The position numbers and the translations under genes were made by a program. A stretch of DNA of 17,215 bases from Lachnospiraceae bacterium (GTDB lineage: Bacteria > Bacillota > Clostridia > Lachnospirales > Lachnospiraceae). The stretch lies in contig CAAEEI010000057.1 in assembly GCA_900754855.1 (NCBI GenBank), forward strand, positions 1 through 17,215. The letters are read 5' to 3'. Of the stretch, positions 6,895-14,565 are shown one piece after another (within the stretch, counting starts at the first letter, position 1; each line of letters opens with the position of its first letter). The notes beneath the pieces are model-generated. The model was not told where the DNA came from. It did no database searches and saw nothing but the letters and a program-made list of their open reading frames with translations.

Positions 6895-7908
6895 ATGTCG
6901 CTAAAAGAAATTGCCCGCCGGGCCGGAACGTCCGTATCTACGGTATCCCGGGTTCTAAATCAGGAAAACTATCACTGTTCCGATCAGGAACTGGAACAAC
7001 GCATCTGGGCGCTGGCCAAAGAGCTTCACTATCTGCCCAATCCGGCCGCCCGCAGTCTGAAACAGGGAAAAAATCCTACCCAAAAACCCCTTTGTTTTGA
7101 TGTTTTTCTTACCCGTTTTCCTTCCCTTGATCAGGATCTGTTTTTTCGGGAACTCTATGATTTCTTAAAAAAAGAACTGCTCTGCCAGCAATGTCTTCTG
7201 GGCAGATTTCTGACGCTCCCGGATATTACCGCCATGCTGGAAAACCGGCAGCCTTTTTCTCCGGAAAATTCCGCCGATGGACTGATTCTTTTGGGAAAAT
7301 GTCCTCCGGAACTCATCACCCCTCTGAAGAATCATTATCGGCATCTTGTGGGCATCGACCGGAATCCAACCGATTTTGTTTACGATGAGGTCATCTGTAA
7401 CGGAACCACCGCCGCGGTCACCGCCGTAAATTATCTGGTTTCTCTGGGGCATAAAAAAATCGCCTATATCGGCGATTGTTCTTACGAGGCGAGATATGTC
7501 GGTTATTATCAGGCGTTGCTCTCCCACCAGTTCCCTCTGGATTACGGCAACATTTATCCCACCAGTCAGACAAGAGAAGAAGGCCGGCAGATGATGCAGA
7601 TGATCTTACAGAAAAAAGAAAAACCCAGCGCCATTTTCTGTGCCAATGACAGCACGGCGCTGGGGGTTCTTGACTGCCTGAACACCACACGGCATAAAGG
7701 TTATCTTCCTTCCGTCATCTCCATTGATAATATCCGGGAATCCGAAGAAACAAAACCCATGTTAACCACCATGGATATTCCCAAAAAACAGATGGCGCAT
7801 CAGGCTCTTCTCCTTCTCTTAGACCGGGTCAGAGGCGGTCACCAGGAGGCAGTGCGGACAGAACTGCCCTGCCGTCTCCTGATTCGTGAAAGCTGTTTCC
7901 TTGCCTGA
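6895..7908 (+). CDS. LacI-family transcriptional regulator
   Basis: This 337-residue protein starts with the LacI helix-turn-helix, LKEIARRAGTSVSTVSRVLN (residues 3-22), and the hinge region LHYLPNPAARSLKQGK (about 44-59). A periplasmic-binding-protein-like effector domain follows, with the family motifs GHKKIAYIGD, PSAIFCANDSTALGVLDCL and SVISIDNI. It is complete for the family (about 330-340 residues). ATG 6895 has AAGGAGA about 7 nt upstream. It is divergent from the importer operon, and two matching operators lie between them, so it probably represses itself and the importer. The closest look is to EbgR/GalR-type sugar regulators, which makes pairing with a sulfonate-class importer unusual; the effector cannot be read from the sequence. 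Confidence 0.93.
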   Translation: MSLKEIARRAGTSVSTVSRVLNQENYHCSDQELEQRIWALAKELHYLPNPAARSLKQGKNPTQKPLCFDVFLTRFPSLDQDLFFRELYDFLKKELLCQQCLLGRFLTLPDITAMLENRQPFSPENSADGLILLGKCPPELITPLKNHYRHLVGIDRNPTDFVYDEVICNGTTAAVTAVNYLVSLGHKKIAYIGDCSYEARYVGYYQALLSHQFPLDYGNIYPTSQTREEGRQMMQMILQKKEKPSAIFCANDSTALGVLDCLNTTRHKGYLPSVISIDNIRESEETKPMLTTMDIPKKQMAHQALLLLLDRVRGGHQEAVRTELPCRLLIRESCFLA

Positions 7909-7930
7909 TTTTTTCCGTTCCGGTTTGCGG

Positions 7931-10528
7931 TCAGTTAAACTTGCGAATCCGTTCCACCACACTCTCTTTCCCATAAAAACGGAAGGAAAGGGCCGGGATG
8001 AGTATCCCCAAAACAAGCAGAATCGGAAAGACAGGAATCATCGGCAGCATGGTAAAATGGTACTGCATGAACCACAGTCCTCCGGTCAACGCTTTAAGCG
8101 CTGTCACAGAAAAAAGGATGCCAAGGACAAGGGAACAGAGCATGGTACCCAATCCATAGTAGATGCCTTCCAGAATCAGCATTTTTTTCAACTGTTTTCT
8201 GGTCATTCCGATGGCCTGCAGCATGGCAAACTCTCCCTGTCTGGTCACAATTCCGGTGAGGATCGAATTAATAAAATTAAGAAGACCAACCACCGTCACA
8301 ATGATGGTAAGCACTCCGCCAACCAATGTAATGATTCCGGTAAGCTGGGAAAACTGTTCCAGCCAGAAAAATTTGGATTCATAATGCATCAGCGGTTCTT
8401 CCATGGTGGTATATTGTTCCAGTTTCCCGACAATTTCTTTTTCTTTGTCATCTTGTGCATCAAAAGAAAAACTCATCAGATGCTTTTCTGTATCCATCTC
8501 TTTAAACACTTTTGCATCAGTATAGTAAGCAAACGTTGCTCCCATCCGGTTGGATAATCCATAATAATTCTCTTTGACCAGCGACAAAATCGTAAACTCC
8601 CTGACGGTTCCGTCCGGACAGGTGAGTTTTATCTTATCCCCCGGCTGATGAACCACTGTTTCTTCAACAACAAAATCATTATCATCTGTCTGTGCGACAC
8701 ACAGAAGATAGTTTCCCGATTTCAGTTTTTCCCGGATGACATCGGGATCTTTCTCTCCTTTCCACACATCAAACTTCCGATAGAAATAGTCTTCCACCCC
8801 GTAAACTCTTGTATCCCAGTTTTTTTCATCGTACTCATTATACGGGACAAATTCTCCATTCCAGTATTCTCCCGGAACGCCTTCCTTGTTTTGCGGAATA
8901 TACGATGGCGCTGTCCAACTGTCTTTTCGCAGACCGATATTTCCGGTCATATACAGTCTTCCCCCTTTTTGGTATCCGTCCAGACTTTTACAATAGTCCA
9001 CATATTCTTCCGACAACCGTTCCATGTCCATGTTCTCTGCCAACCCATAATATTCCGAATTAAAATAGACGGCATTGGCGATAAGAAAATCCGAAGAGAC
9101 AAATTTTTTCAGGTATTTATCCATATCAAAAGAATGGGTCAGCGTGTATACGCTGTTTAACAAAACCACCGCCAGCGAAAGGGAAAAAATCACCAGCATC
9201 GTTCTTTTTTTATTTCTCCCCAGATTGGCCAGCGCCATTTTATGAATTTTTCCTCCATTGATAGAAGATTTTTCTTTTTTCCGTCCCACCGTACCATCGG
9301 CATAGCGCACAGCTTCTACCGGAGAGACTTTTGCCGCAATACGCACCGGTTTTCCCGTGGAAATCCATATGGTCAGCAGGGTAAATACGGCTGCGCCGAT
9401 AAAAATCCAAGGATTTAAAGAGACCACGACATTTTCACTGCCATAGGCGCTGATGTCCATCATTTTTGGCATAATGGCTTTCCCCATGAGAAATCCAAAG
9501 ACCAGCCCGAAAGGAATCCCCAGCATTCCCAGCAACATCGCCTGACGACGAATAATTTTTTTAATTTGTTTTCCGGTGGTTCCAATGGTCTTGAGCAGCC
9601 CGTAATAACGAATATCCCGGATCACCGAGATCTGAAAAATATTATAGATAATCAGATAACCGGTCAGAATAATCAGGAAAAGCCCGCCGGCCATGGCGCC
9701 TATGGTCATCGGATCAGACTCTGCACCGTCCGAAATATAGGCCCAGTTTGCGTTGCTGGCAATATAATCCGGGTCGTTTTGTTCGGTGGAATAACCGGCA
9801 TTGGTAATCACCTGATCTAAGTTTTTCTGGATGTTCATGGAATTTTTAAAATTCACATCCATACGGATGGCTCCCGTATTGGAATAATCTTCCTGATAAG
9901 TATACGTTAATTCATCGGCATGGGCTTTGAGATAAGCCGGAGAAACCAGCGCAAAGCCTACGTTTAATGCAGGATCCGCTTTGATGACGCCGGAAACTGT
10001 AAACGTTCTTTCGGTTACCTCTTTGTGGCTGTCTTTGACCTTCAACTGCAAGGTTACCTTCTGTCCGGGCTGTGGTTTTAATCCCAACAGTTCCATGGAC
10101 GTTTCATCTATTAAGATCTCGTCGGCTTTCTTTGGCGCCTTTCCATCCAGAATCTCTACAAAACAGTGCGGATAATGATGCTCCGGATAATACCAGGCTT
10201 CCAAATGCCGTTTTAAAAATTCTTCATTTTCCACAGTGTCTGCCACCATCATACAATCGGCAGATTCCACGATGGACGGATCTTTGCTTAACTTTTCATA
10301 TTGTTCACGGGTCAGATTCTTAAATACACCGTGACTGTCTCCCCCGGATTGTCGCATGGTCTCCCTCTGGACATTTTCCATGGTGCCCAGTCCCAGCGTA
10401 AACAGGGTGGTGAACATAATTGTCGTCAGCATGATGGCCAGAATGGCAATGAGGTTTCTCGTTTTTGCCGCCTGAAAACTCCGGTGGGAAAGACGGCGGA
10501 TCACCTTTTTATTGTTGACCTTACGCAT
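7931..10528 (-). CDS. FtsX-type ABC transporter permease
   Basis: This 865-residue membrane protein has two FtsX-like halves. Predicted helices lie at about 26-48, then 278-300, 330-350 and 373-391, one at 443-462, and three near the C-terminus (about 735-765, 785-810, 825-850). Two large non-cytosolic domains, about residues 50-275 and 465-735, lie between them. Each half has the coupling block IG-T-KQ-KK (GLLKTIGTTGKQIKK and AMLQAIGMTRKQLKK). Such permeases, with a separate ATPase and a two-component system, usually mediate antimicrobial peptide resistance, lipoprotein/lipid handling or export; they do not import with a binding protein. ATG 10528 overlaps the ATPase gene end by 8 nt and has GGTGAG upstream; GTG 10537 is an alternative start. 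It converges on the LacI-type gene. Confidence 0.9.
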   Translation of the reverse strand: MRKVNNKKVIRRLSHRSFQAAKTRNLIAILAIMLTTIMFTTLFTLGLGTMENVQRETMRQSGGDSHGVFKNLTREQYEKLSKDPSIVESADCMMVADTVENEEFLKRHLEAWYYPEHHYPHCFVEILDGKAPKKADEILIDETSMELLGLKPQPGQKVTLQLKVKDSHKEVTERTFTVSGVIKADPALNVGFALVSPAYLKAHADELTYTYQEDYSNTGAIRMDVNFKNSMNIQKNLDQVITNAGYSTEQNDPDYIASNANWAYISDGAESDPMTIGAMAGGLFLIILTGYLIIYNIFQISVIRDIRYYGLLKTIGTTGKQIKKIIRRQAMLLGMLGIPFGLVFGFLMGKAIMPKMMDISAYGSENVVVSLNPWIFIGAAVFTLLTIWISTGKPVRIAAKVSPVEAVRYADGTVGRKKEKSSINGGKIHKMALANLGRNKKRTMLVIFSLSLAVVLLNSVYTLTHSFDMDKYLKKFVSSDFLIANAVYFNSEYYGLAENMDMERLSEEYVDYCKSLDGYQKGGRLYMTGNIGLRKDSWTAPSYIPQNKEGVPGEYWNGEFVPYNEYDEKNWDTRVYGVEDYFYRKFDVWKGEKDPDVIREKLKSGNYLLCVAQTDDNDFVVEETVVHQPGDKIKLTCPDGTVREFTILSLVKENYYGLSNRMGATFAYYTDAKVFKEMDTEKHLMSFSFDAQDDKEKEIVGKLEQYTTMEEPLMHYESKFFWLEQFSQLTGIITLVGGVLTIIVTVVGLLNFINSILTGIVTRQGEFAMLQAIGMTRKQLKKMLILEGIYYGLGTMLCSLVLGILFSVTALKALTGGLWFMQYHFTMLPMIPVFPILLVLGILIPALSFRFYGKESVVERIRKFN

Positions 10529-11201
10529 GATGCTCACCGCCTTTGATTTTTCCGTCTTCTATGCGGACAATACGGTCTGCCAGTTGTGCAATTTCCTCAT
10601 TATGGGTAATCATCACAATGGTCTGCCCAAATTTTTCTCCGGTCACTTTTAAAAGGCTTAATACATCCTGACTGGTTTTTGAATCCAGATTACCCGTGGG
10701 CTCATCCGCCAGAATGATGGCCGGTTTTGTCGCCAGCGCTCTGGCAATGGCCACTCTTTGCTGCTGACCGCCCGACAACTGGCTGGGCAGGCTGTGGAGA
10801 CGGTCTTTTAACCCGAGAATCTCGGTAATCTGTTCCACATAATCGGCGTCAATCTCATTTCCATCCAGCTCAATGGGCAAAACGATATTTTCATACACAT
10901 TTAACACCGGAACCAGATTATAACTCTGAAAGACAAAACCAATTTTTCTTCTCCGAAAAACGCACAGGGCATCTTCTTTTAACTGGGAAATGTCTTTGCC
11001 ATCCACGATCACACTGCCTTCCGTAGGATAATCCAGCCCTCCCAGCATATGAAGCAGAGTGGATTTTCCGCTTCCGCTTGTGCCGACAATAGCCACAAAC
11101 TCTCCTCTCTCCACTTCCAGATGTACGCCATCCAGCGCTTTTACCTGATTTTCCCCTGTTCCATAATATTTTTTTAAATGTTTTGTCTGTAAAACATTCA
11201 T
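10521..11201 (-). CDS. ABC transporter ATP-binding protein, MacB/LolD/BceA class
   Basis: This 226-residue ATPase has Walker A GTSGSGKST (about residues 42-50), Q-loop FQSYNLVP, signature LSGGQQQRVAIARAL, Walker B AIILADEPTGNLDSKTS and switch His in MITHNEE. The DEPTGNLDS sequence is typical of the MacB/LolD/BceA/FtsE group that pairs with FtsX-type permeases. The frame continues upstream to 11282, but ATG 11201 has GGAGGT 8 nt before it and gives the usual N-terminus MNVLQTKHLKKYYG. The permease gene overlaps its stop, so the two are co-translated. A candidate regulator-activated promoter precedes it, and the kinase gene ends 99 nt upstream. Confidence 0.93.
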   Translation of the reverse strand: MNVLQTKHLKKYYGTGENQVKALDGVHLEVERGEFVAIVGTSGSGKSTLLHMLGGLDYPTEGSVIVDGKDISQLKEDALCVFRRRKIGFVFQSYNLVPVLNVYENIVLPIELDGNEIDADYVEQITEILGLKDRLHSLPSQLSGGQQQRVAIARALATKPAIILADEPTGNLDSKTSQDVLSLLKVTGEKFGQTIVMITHNEEIAQLADRIVRIEDGKIKGGEHHA

Positions 11202-11234
11202 GATACTGCACCTCCATCTTTTTTGATTAAGTAC

Positions 11235-11264
11235 ACTATAACATGGCAGTCTTACCACATTCTT
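11235..11264 (-). promoter_or_regulatory. Extended -10 promoter with 11-bp-phased direct repeat, candidate response-regulator site
   Basis: On the minus strand TGtTATAGT (11243-11235) is an extended -10. No -35 hexamer is present at the right distance. Instead, AAGAATG (11264-11258) and AAGACTG (11253-11247) form a direct repeat with an exact 11-bp period, filling the -35 region; a degenerate third copy may lie at 11275-11269. OmpR/PhoB-family regulators typically bind such 11-bp-phased repeats. It would drive the ATPase-permease pair. Confidence 0.5.
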
Positions 11265-11300
11265 TCGCAAATCTAACAGCATTGCAAGATTCCGTCGGTT

Positions 11301-12164
11301 TTATTTTCCACCCCTTGGCAAATACAGCGCAAACTCGCTTCCTTCCCCGGGTACGGACCGGACTTTTACATAGCCGTTCTCTTTTCGTAATATTTCCCTG
11401 GTCAGATACAGGCCAATGCCCACACCTTCTTTTTCGCTTACTTCTTTACTGCGATAAAAACGGTTAAAAATTCCGGGAATATCTTCTTCCCGGATTCCCA
11501 TTCCCTGATCTTTGATCATGATGGCCAGATACATTTCAAAAACCATGACCTTCATCGTAATCAGCGTTCCTTCTTCTGTATATTTTATGGCATTATCTAA
11601 AACATTGCCCACTGCCTCTCCGGTCCATTTATAATCAAAACAGGCAGTGGATTCTTCCGGACACTCCAGTTTTATGGCAATATTTTTCCTTTCCGCTTTC
11701 AGAAGGTTTTCCTCCCTCACCGCCACAAGAAGAGGATAAACGCTCTGCTGTTTTGGCTTTACCTCCACGATATTTCCTTCCAGCCGGGACATTTTCGTGA
11801 GCGCATGGATGAGAAATTCCAGTTTTTCTGTCTGGTGAACCAATTCTTCCACAAGGCGAATACTCTTTTCTTTCTGTTCTCTGTTATCTTCTCCCCGCAG
11901 ACATTCATCCAGAAGGGAAGTGTACAGCTTGATATTGGTCATGGGCGTTTTGGTCTGATGGGAAATATCCGAAATCAGACTTTTTAAAGTTTCTCTCTCC
12001 TGAGCCAGAGCTTCTTTGGAAAGGACGGAAGCATTCAGAAAACGTTTCCACTTTGTTTCCAGCCGCGAAAGTTTTGTTTCGTCATACTCTTTTTCTTCAA
12101 AATCGCCATTCATGGCGGCATCCAACATCTCTTCCAGCCGCCTGATTGTTCGATTCACCAGCAT
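11301..12164 (-). CDS. Histidine kinase without a transmembrane sensor
   Basis: This 287-residue kinase has an H-box DISHQTKTP with phosphoacceptor His69, an N-box GNVLDNAIKY (about 186-195), a G1 box DQGMGI (219-224), an F-box FNRFY and a G2 box GVGIGL (247-252). Residues 1-65 are helical and charged, like a HAMP-derived linker. There is no hydrophobic segment anywhere; the frame upstream of ATG 12164 encodes only a short polar stretch back into the regulator gene and has no other usual start codon. So it is either a truly soluble kinase or one that lost its sensor part. It lies 55 nt after the response regulator, its probable partner. Signal input may come from the neighbouring ABC permease, as in Bce-type systems, but that is an inference. 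Confidence 0.88.
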   Translation of the reverse strand: MLVNRTIRRLEEMLDAAMNGDFEEKEYDETKLSRLETKWKRFLNASVLSKEALAQERETLKSLISDISHQTKTPMTNIKLYTSLLDECLRGEDNREQKEKSIRLVEELVHQTEKLEFLIHALTKMSRLEGNIVEVKPKQQSVYPLLVAVREENLLKAERKNIAIKLECPEESTACFDYKWTGEAVGNVLDNAIKYTEEGTLITMKVMVFEMYLAIMIKDQGMGIREEDIPGIFNRFYRSKEVSEKEGVGIGLYLTREILRKENGYVKVRSVPGEGSEFALYLPRGGK

Positions 12165-12219
12165 ATCTTTTTCCCTTTCTTCTTCCCGGATTATTTGTCC
12201 TGCAATTTTTCCGGCATAT

Positions 12220-12942
12220 TTATGATTTATTTTCTTCCCGGCTGCGGGGTTTCCACTGATAGCCCTGCCCGTAAATGGTCTGAATATAAGTTTTTCCGCT
12301 CTTTTTTTCTTCCAGCTTGCCGCGCAGACGATTCACCGTCACCGAAAGGGCGTTTTCATCCACGTATTCTCCGCCGTCGCTCCAGAGACGATCCACAAGC
12401 ATATTGCGCGTCAGCAGATTTCCCCGGTTTTCCATAAACAGACGGAGTAATTTCTGTTCATTGACACTGAGGGCAATTTCTTCTCCCTGTTTTGTAAATT
12501 CCATCCGGTCAAAATCAAAGCGAAAATCATCTTCTTCATAAACTGCGCTTCTTCTCCGGGGGTTCTGCCGTTCCTCTTTTTTCTCCAGTCTGTCCAGAAA
12601 CCGGGTTATCCTTGCCCGCAAAACTGCAAGACTGAAGGGTTTGCTCATATAGTCATCGGCCCCTAAGGTAAGGCTCATGACCTCGTCGGTCTCCATGTCG
12701 TTGGCCGTCAGAATCAATACCAGGGAATCGCCCCTTTTTTTTACCTCACGTAAATACTCATAGCCGCTGCCATCGGGAAGATTCACATCCAGAATAATGA
12801 TGTCCGGTTTTTCTCTTTCATAATCGATTCTGGCCTTTTCCACTGAACCACTCTGGATAAATTCCAGAGTGGTTTCCTGCAAGGTCAGGCAGATTCCTTC
12901 CCGCAGCGCTCTGTCATCTTCCACAACCTGTATTTTCACCAT
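12220..12942 (-). CDS. OmpR/PhoB-family response regulator
   Basis: This 240-residue protein has a receiver domain (about 1-115) with acidic pocket Glu8/Asp9/Asp10, phosphoacceptor Asp52 in LDVNLPDGSG, Thr79 and Lys101 (SKPFS). A winged-helix DNA-binding domain (about 140-232) carries NEQKLLRLFMENRG and ALSVTVNRLRGKL, the recognition-helix region of OmpR-type regulators, and ends IYGQGYQW. All switch residues are present. It sits 22 nt after the HAD phosphatase and 55 nt before the kinase, so the three genes are probably one transcript. The likely target is the promoter with the phased repeat before the ABC ATPase gene. The ribosome binding site is weak (GGAG about 12 nt upstream). Confidence 0.94.
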   Translation of the reverse strand: MVKIQVVEDDRALREGICLTLQETTLEFIQSGSVEKARIDYEREKPDIIILDVNLPDGSGYEYLREVKKRGDSLVLILTANDMETDEVMSLTLGADDYMSKPFSLAVLRARITRFLDRLEKKEERQNPRRRSAVYEEDDFRFDFDRMEFTKQGEEIALSVNEQKLLRLFMENRGNLLTRNMLVDRLWSDGGEYVDENALSVTVNRLRGKLEEKKSGKTYIQTIYGQGYQWKPRSREENKS

Positions 12943-12964
12943 GACTGTTTTCTTCTCCTCTTTC

Positions 12965-13618
12965 TCAGCATCTGTCCCAAAGATATTCCTTTACCGCAAG
13001 AAGAGAAGGCAAAATGACGGCGGCCAGTTTTTTCATCTCTTCATCCGGCTGTTTGATGTCCGGCACCATAATGGCGGTCATCCCTGCTCTTGTCGCTGAA
13101 CGGATACCGTTAAAGGAGTCTTCCACGGCGCAGGCATTGATTGGTTTTACTCCCAGCTTTTCACAGGCGGTAAGGTAAATTTCCGGATCAGGTTTGCTGC
13201 GACTGATCATATCTCCACAGACGATACAGTCAAAATACGGCAATAATCCGCCTTCTTCTATCTCCTGCAACACCAGTTCTTTACTGGAAGATGTTGCCAG
13301 CGCAATCTTTACTCTTCTTTCTTTTAAAAAAGTCAGCAGTTCTTTTACCCCTTTTTTCTGTGGCAGCATTCCTCCATCTGCCTTTCGATGGTAGTAACGA
13401 CGAGCTTCTTCTTCATAAGCGTCATACGGGAAATCCTGCCCGTAAGTCATCAGAAAAATCTCCTTCGTTTCTGCATCATTGGTTCCCAGACAGGCGTGGC
13501 AGGTTTCTTCCACGTCTGGTATGCCATCTGCTTTCGTTGCGGCTACCCAGCCGTCGATCAACAGGGTTTCCGAATCAAAAATCACACCGTCCATATCAAA
13601 AACTACTGCTTCTATCAT
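12965..13618 (-). CDS. HAD-superfamily hydrolase, beta-phosphoglucomutase-like
   Basis: This 217-residue cytosolic enzyme has HAD motif I DMDGVIFDSE with catalytic Asp8 and Asp10, motif II Ser110 in ATSSS, motif III Lys142 (SRSKPDPEIY) and motif IV Glu166-Asp167 (VEDSFNG). A helical cap domain lies between residues about 15 and 85, so it is subfamily IA, the group that includes beta-phosphoglucomutase and small phosphatases such as phosphoglycolate phosphatase. The substrate cannot be told. ATG 13618 has GGAGGAG 5-6 nt upstream. It is the first gene of the operon that continues into the response regulator and kinase, an unusual partner for a two-component system. Its promoter is at 13702-13730. 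Confidence 0.9.
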   Translation of the reverse strand: MIEAVVFDMDGVIFDSETLLIDGWVAATKADGIPDVEETCHACLGTNDAETKEIFLMTYGQDFPYDAYEEEARRYYHRKADGGMLPQKKGVKELLTFLKERRVKIALATSSSKELVLQEIEEGGLLPYFDCIVCGDMISRSKPDPEIYLTACEKLGVKPINACAVEDSFNGIRSATRAGMTAIMVPDIKQPDEEMKKLAAVILPSLLAVKEYLWDRC

Positions 13619-13679
13619 GTTTGCTCCTCCTGCTTTTCTTCTTTTTTACTACGATTGATTATTTTTCTATGGCTTCTGT

Positions 13680-13693
13680 TTGTCCTTGGACAA
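13680..13693. promoter_or_regulatory. Palindromic operator candidate at the HAD-regulator-kinase promoter
   Basis: TTGTCC-TT-GGACAA is a 6-bp inverted repeat with a 2-nt centre. It begins about 9 nt downstream of the -10 element, covering about +1 to +15 of the minus-strand transcript. A protein bound here would block initiation. The binding protein is unknown. Confidence 0.4.
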
Positions 13694-13701
13694 TCTTTTT
13701 T

Positions 13702-13730
13702 ATTATAGCTTATTAAAAAACAACAGGCAA
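13702..13730 (-). promoter_or_regulatory. Sigma-A promoter of the HAD-response regulator-kinase operon
   Basis: On the minus strand TTGCCT (13730-13725) and a perfect TATAAT (13707-13702) are separated by 17 nt. The predicted start is near 13695, leaving a leader of about 77 nt before ATG 13618. Confidence 0.75.
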
Positions 13731-13779
13731 CTGCATTCCTTTATTCGTTTTGTCGGGAACAGCAAAGAAAAATCGGGGT

Positions 13780-13808
13780 TTGCCAGAAAAAAATAATCGT
13801 GCTATGAT
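13780..13808 (+). promoter_or_regulatory. Sigma-A promoter of azlCD
   Basis: TTGCCA (13780-13785) and TATGAT (13803-13808) are separated by 17 nt. The predicted start is near 13815, only about 22 nt before ATG 13837. This rules out the upstream in-frame starts at 13750 and 13804, because the latter lies inside the -10. Confidence 0.72.
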
Positions 13809-13820
13809 AAAACATCATAG
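13802..13820. promoter_or_regulatory. Perfect inverted repeat over the azlCD -10 and start site
   Basis: CTATGAT (13802-13808), a 5-nt spacer and ATCATAG (13814-13820) form a perfect 7-bp inverted repeat. The left arm is the -10 element itself and the right arm covers the predicted start, which is the position of a repressor operator. A leader hairpin is unlikely, because most of it would not be transcribed. Confidence 0.42.
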
Positions 13821-13836
13821 AATAGAGGTATCGGAA

Positions 13837-14565
13837 ATGACACAGAAAACAAAACAAAAAGCGGCCTTTTACGCCGCCTTTCCCCATACAATTCCCATAT
13901 TCACCGGATTTTTATTTCTCGGTCTTGCTTATGGCATTTACATGCATGCTTCCGGTTTCAGTTTTGTCTATCCCCTGCTCATGAGCCTGACCATTTATGG
14001 CGGATCTCTTGAATTTATCGCCGTCTCTCTTCTTCTGCATACATTTGCTCCCCTTCAGACTTTCATCATCGCTTTGATGCTGCAGGCCAGACATCTGTTT
14101 TACGGCATCGCCATGTTGGAAAAATTCCGGGGAACCGGATGGAAAAAGTTTTATCTGATTTTTGGCATGTGTGATGAATCTTTTTCCATTAATTATTCGG
14201 CAGAAGTCCCGGAAGGCATTGACCGAGGCTGGTTTATGTTTTTTGTTACTTTACTCAACCAGATTTACTGGGTAAGCGGCGCTGCTTTGGGCGGTCTCCT
14301 CGGCCCATGGATTCATTTTGATCTGGAGGGACTTGATTTTGTCATGACCGCCATGTTTGTTGTGATTTTTCTCGATCACTGGCTGAAAGAAATCAACCAT
14401 TGGGGCTCTTTGCTGGGCCTTGGGGCTGCTTTTGTCTGTCTGATGATTTTTGGCCCGGATTCTTTCATGATTCCCACCATGCTCGTCGTTTTTCTCTTCG
14501 TCACCGGTCTACGTAAAACCAAACAGGGACAACACATAGAACAACAGGAGGATTTACCATCATGA
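13837..14565 (+). CDS. azlC: AzlC family branched-chain amino acid exporter, large subunit
   Basis: This 242-residue polytopic membrane protein has the AzlC hallmarks: FPHTIPIFTGFLFLGLAYGIYM near the start, MSLTIYGGSLEFIAVSLL, LMLQARHLFYGIAML and FGMCDESFSINY. About seven hydrophobic segments are visible. AzlC works with the small subunit AzlD to export branched-chain amino acids or analogues such as azaleucine. ATG 13837 is chosen because AGAGGT lies about 8 nt upstream and earlier in-frame starts fall in or before the promoter. The stop overlaps the azlD start as ATGA, so the pair is coupled. It is divergent from the HAD operon, and a perfect inverted repeat overlaps its promoter. Confidence 0.92.
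   Translation: MTQKTKQKAAFYAAFPHTIPIFTGFLFLGLAYGIYMHASGFSFVYPLLMSLTIYGGSLEFIAVSLLLHTFAPLQTFIIALMLQARHLFYGIAMLEKFRGTGWKKFYLIFGMCDESFSINYSAEVPEGIDRGWFMFFVTLLNQIYWVSGAALGGLLGPWIHFDLEGLDFVMTAMFVVIFLDHWLKEINHWGSLLGLGAAFVCLMIFGPDSFMIPTMLVVFLFVTGLRKTKQGQHIEQQEDLPS

Noticed and set aside
7906..7935. Bidirectional terminator between the LacI-type gene and the permease gene
   Set aside because: A T6 run is present, but only 3-4 bp stems can be formed around it.
7886..8557. 223-residue plus-strand open frame over the FtsX-type permease gene
   Set aside because: It is antisense to the permease, is rich in His/Gln/Lys as expected for a reverse-frame shadow, and overlaps the LacI-type gene end.
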